A stretch of 13,538 nucleotides of DNA from JAGTRP01 sp035655235 (GTDB lineage: Bacteria > Pseudomonadota > Gammaproteobacteria > Burkholderiales > Rhodocyclaceae): the NCBI GenBank assembly GCA_035655235.1, contig DASRUX010000377.1, positions 1 through 13,538 of the forward strand. Direction: 5' to 3'. Positions 12,976-13,538 of this stretch are shown piece after piece (position 1 is the first letter of the stretch; each line of letters starts with the position of its first letter). Below the pieces are notes generated by a model, which had not been told where the DNA came from, made no database searches, and saw only the letters and a list, made by a program, of their open reading frames with translations. The position numbers and the translations under genes were made by a program.

Positions 12976-13538
12976 AACTTACCGTTAAACAGAAAATGGC
13001 TTTACTGGGCGGCTCTGCCCTCCTGGGCATTTCCCTCCTGGCAGGAATCAGCCAGTCCCAGATGGAAAAGGTCTTTGACGCGGCCAACTACTGCACCATC
13101 AATACGGTGCCCAGCCTCTACGTGCTGGATGACCTGCGCAAGAACCAACTGCGCACCCGCATCCAGATGAATCGCCACATCCTGAATACTGACGACAAAG
13201 TCATGGCGGAAATCGAAGACACCCTGAACAGCAATCGCCGTGGCGTGCGCGCGGCGATCCAGAAATACCAAAAAGACGGCTGCGACGGCGGGCCTTGCGT
13301 GTCCGACGACAAGGACAGGGAGTACATCAAGCAGACCGAGCAGTTGTGGGACCAGTTCGATGCCAAGCTCGAACCCATCCTGGTGGAATCCCGGAAAGGC
13401 GAAGCCGGCATGGCCAAGGCCCGCGACATGATGGCGAAGACTCAAGATCTCTACGACAAGATCGGCACCATCATCAACGACGAGTTCGACTACAACATGG
13501 AACTGGGAAAGAAGGGCGCAGCTGAAGCAAAGACGGTC
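12972..13538 (+). CDS. Methyl-accepting chemotaxis protein, N-terminal part (receptor 3, partial)
   Basis: The frame is open from ATG 12972 to the window edge (189 codons). It has a membrane helix at about 10-27 and a 4HB_MCP-like periplasmic domain paralogous to that of receptor 2 (C41 in NYCTINTVPS, LNTDDKVMAEIE, and LGKKGAAEA near the end). The window ends about where the second membrane helix should begin. It has two more cysteines, C104 and C109 (DGCDGGPCVS), which receptor 2 lacks; these could form a disulfide in the periplasm. AGGAG is 6 bases upstream, and the start overlaps the stop of the receptor remnant by ATGA. Confidence 0.93.
   Translation, partial: MKLTVKQKMALLGGSALLGISLLAGISQSQMEKVFDAANYCTINTVPSLYVLDDLRKNQLRTRIQMNRHILNTDDKVMAEIEDTLNSNRRGVRAAIQKYQKDGCDGGPCVSDDKDREYIKQTEQLWDQFDAKLEPILVESRKGEAGMAKARDMMAKTQDLYDKIGTIINDEFDYNMELGKKGAAEAKTV

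Noticed and set aside
1..13538. tRNA, rRNA, CRISPR array, insertion sequence or transposase
   Set aside because: None was recognised. Apart from the palindromes in cheA and the duplicated receptor halves there is no repeat of the expected form, and no transposase or integrase frame was found.

Overview
The window (13.5 kb, GC-rich, every recognisable gene on the + strand) looks like a chromosomal signalling locus of a betaproteobacterium. A Rhodocyclales-like host is my best guess, from the codon use and the style of the chemoreceptors; this is inference, and no rRNA or other taxonomic marker is present.

Left part (1-3741). The window opens in the last 42 codons of a LuxR/NarL-type response regulator. 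A 134-bp spacer follows, holding helically phased copies of an ATCCCTAC-like octamer and a perfect 9-bp stem-loop. Then comes a tight three-gene set: a D12-class adenine-methyltransferase-like protein that has lost its catalytic DPPY motif and carries a C-terminal helix-turn-helix, a receiver-only response regulator, and a membrane-anchored three-PAS HisKA_3 histidine kinase. The kinase belongs to the class that phosphorylates NarL-type regulators.

Middle (3742-4046). The second non-coding stretch has no gene but contains the same octamer again, four times at 21-22 bp spacing. The last copy lies the same distance (27 bp) from a GAT-starting -10-like hexamer as in the first spacer. I infer that one regulator, plausibly the LuxR-type protein cut by the window edge, drives both transcription units.

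Right part (4047-13538). This is a compact chemosensory operon: a receptor-like protein without a periplasmic domain but with a CheZ-like FQDxxxQ motif, a CheY-type receiver, a STAS protein, CheA, and a series of receptors. The CheA carries an MshEN-like tandem repeat between its P2-like and P3 domains, and a hairpin-containing insert in P5. The receptors are two full-length chemoreceptors with five HAMP-like units each, a two-helix small membrane protein, a 45-codon fossil of a chemoreceptor, and the start of a third large receptor. Neighbouring genes overlap by ATGA or are separated by at most 25 bp. No cheW, cheR, cheB, cheD or cheZ is inside the window; some may lie downstream.

The two halves plausibly form one circuit: PAS kinase, then LuxR-type regulator, then transcription of its own module and of the chemosensory array. 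The most unusual items are the methyltransferase pseudoenzyme, the shared phased operators, the MshEN-like CheA, the CheZ-like motif in a receptor-like protein, and the receptor fossil that still keeps translational coupling.
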